Positions 39,100-39,479 of a stretch of 39,479 bases of DNA are shown here, one piece after another (the first letter of the stretch is position 1; the number at the start of each line of letters is the position of its first letter). The position numbers were made by a program, and so were the translations under genes. The notes beneath the pieces are model-generated. The model had not been told where the DNA came from, made no database searches, and saw nothing but the letters and a program-made list of their open reading frames with translations. The DNA comes from Oscillospiraceae bacterium (lineage in GTDB: Bacteria > Bacillota > Clostridia > Oscillospirales > Oscillospiraceae), in contig JAFSCK010000107.1 of assembly GCA_017436785.1 (NCBI GenBank), positions 1-39,479 of the forward strand, given 5' to 3'.

Positions 39100-39170
39100 G
39101 CCTGCTGAAACAGGCTGATAATTCCAACGATCAGAATGCCGATTTGAATCAGGGCTTCATATGTAACCAT
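39087..39170 (-). CDS. Holin-like type I toxin peptide (27 residues)
   Basis: The peptide begins MVTYEALIQIGILIVGII and ends in FQQAKKK: a short polar start, one membrane helix (about 6-20) and a basic tail. This is the pattern of the putative holin-like toxin family (Hol-Tox) of type I toxin-antitoxin systems. An AAGGAGGGC ribosome binding site lies 8 bases before the ATG. It is too short for ordinary gene calling. Excess toxin would depolarise the membrane. The stop codon overlaps the terminator arm of the antisense RNA. Confidence 0.85.
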   Translation of the reverse strand: MVTYEALIQIGILIVGIISLFQQAKKK

Positions 39171-39178
39171 CAGATATC

Positions 39179-39222
39179 GCCCTCCTTTCCGAAAAAACGG
39201 AGGGCATCAGAAGCTGCCCTCC
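39179..39222 (-). promoter_or_regulatory. Two-way switch over the toxin ribosome binding site
   Basis: On the minus strand GGAGGGC (39222-39216) can pair with GCCCTCC (39205-39199), followed by GTTTTTT, giving a terminator. The same GCCCTCC can instead pair with the identical GGAGGGC (39185-39179) that is the toxin ribosome binding site. The two pairings exclude each other. Confidence 0.75.
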
Positions 39223-39228
39223 TGAGCG

Positions 39229-39258
39229 AAGGGCTGACCGCTGCGTTCCGGCAGCACC
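39229..39258 (-). repeat. Inverted copy of the antisense RNA 5' hairpin in the toxin leader
   Basis: On the minus strand it reads GGTGCTGCCGG-AACGCAG-CGGTCAGCCCTT; the plus strand at 39014-39041 reads GGTGCTGCCGG-TTTCA-CGGTCAGCCCTT. The toxin mRNA therefore carries a sequence near its 5' end that is complementary to its own 3' end (11 + 12 bp). Confidence 0.8.
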
Positions 39259-39272
39259 GGAGCAATGTGCTC

Positions 39273-39301
39273 CATAAAAATGGTAATCCTTTCTCTGTAA
39301 A
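39273..39301 (-). promoter_or_regulatory. Probable promoter of the toxin mRNA
   Basis: On the minus strand TTTACA and TTTATG are 17 bp apart, about 100 bases before the toxin ATG. The -10 is weak. Confidence 0.5.
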
Positions 39302-39345
39302 AAAGCTACCCAAAAAGAGTTAAAAACAGCCGGAATCGATTGAAG

Positions 39346-39479
39346 TGACCCCAAAAAGTTAGACAAATATTTCTAACTCAAATTGTTCAAGCAACCAAAA
39401 GGGCTTGTTGTCTGTGCAAAGCAGGCGGCAAGCCCTTTAACTTTGCCTTGCTGCGTCTGTTGTTATAGTAATCCAGGTA
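39346..39479 (-). mobile_element. End of an IS3-family insertion sequence
   Basis: The terminal sequence TGACCCCAAAAAGTTAGACA (39346-39365) is an IS3-type inverted-repeat end (TG...CA). It is followed inward by the end of a DDE transposase gene. The rest of the element lies outside the window. Confidence 0.85.
39387..39479 (-). CDS. IS3-family transposase, C-terminal end (cut by the window)
   Basis: The last 30 residues start YLDYYNNRRSKAKLKGLPPA and continue to a stop at 39387. YYN..R...K..L.G..P is the hallmark end of the IS3-family OrfB integrase core. The upstream part is beyond the window edge. Whether the copy is complete cannot be seen. Confidence 0.9.
   Translation of the reverse strand, partial: YLDYYNNRRSKAKLKGLPPALHRQQALLVA

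Overview
The window looks like chromosomal DNA of a low-redox Gram-positive gut bacterium of the class Clostridia, probably order Oscillospirales. The clues are strong AGGAGG ribosome binding sites, TTGACA/TATAAT promoters with 17-bp spacers, moderately high GC, genes such as the UPF0237/UPF0210 pair, DUF368 and PadR-DUF2812, and several families of dispersed palindromic repeats. Genus and species cannot be named from the sequence alone. No rRNA, tRNA or CRISPR array was seen.

Layout. 1-3450: the end of a ribosomal S1-type protein, two small membrane proteins, a tandem pair of Dabb proteins and the ACT/UPF0210 pair. 3450-8905 (mostly minus): a composite repeat, three small membrane proteins, U32 protein, MltG, DJ-1 family protein and thymidylate kinase. 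9062-12620: DEAD-box helicase with a DprA-like gene, then an XRE regulator and a flavodoxin on minus. 12746-16794: a secreted protein with an L,D-transpeptidase-like motif, then a free-standing phage-derived cassette (baseplate/SGNH hydrolase, M15 endolysin, small phage protein, phi-LC3 holin). 16804-23255: two membrane proteins, a lipoprotein 5'-nucleotidase, an ECF sigma/anti-sigma pair and glucose-6-phosphate isomerase. 23275-25204: SnoaL-like protein, phosphatidylserine synthase and a DUF368 transporter. 25481-27350: an AT-rich PadR/DUF2812 island. 27391-29281: rplM-rpsI and ttcA. 29292-34783: a second ECF sigma factor with a bactofilin-like partner, a small membrane protein, dusB, an M23 peptidase and small genes. 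34816-38902: trmO behind a zinc-type ABC transporter operon, and a sirtuin. 38972-39479: a type I toxin-antitoxin locus and the end of an IS3-family element.

The most unusual parts are (a) the toxin-antitoxin locus at 38972-39301, where a 27-residue holin-like toxin, a convergent antisense RNA with its own promoter and terminator, a Shine-Dalgarno switch and a 23-bp 5'-3' mRNA pairing can all be read directly; (b) the isolated baseplate-esterase/endolysin/holin cassette with no other phage genes; (c) an ECF sigma factor whose downstream partner is a beta-helix (bactofilin-like) protein instead of a normal anti-sigma factor; and (d) three hairpins that hide the ribosome binding site or start codon of downstream genes (29474-29508, 31610-31658, 33001-33052).
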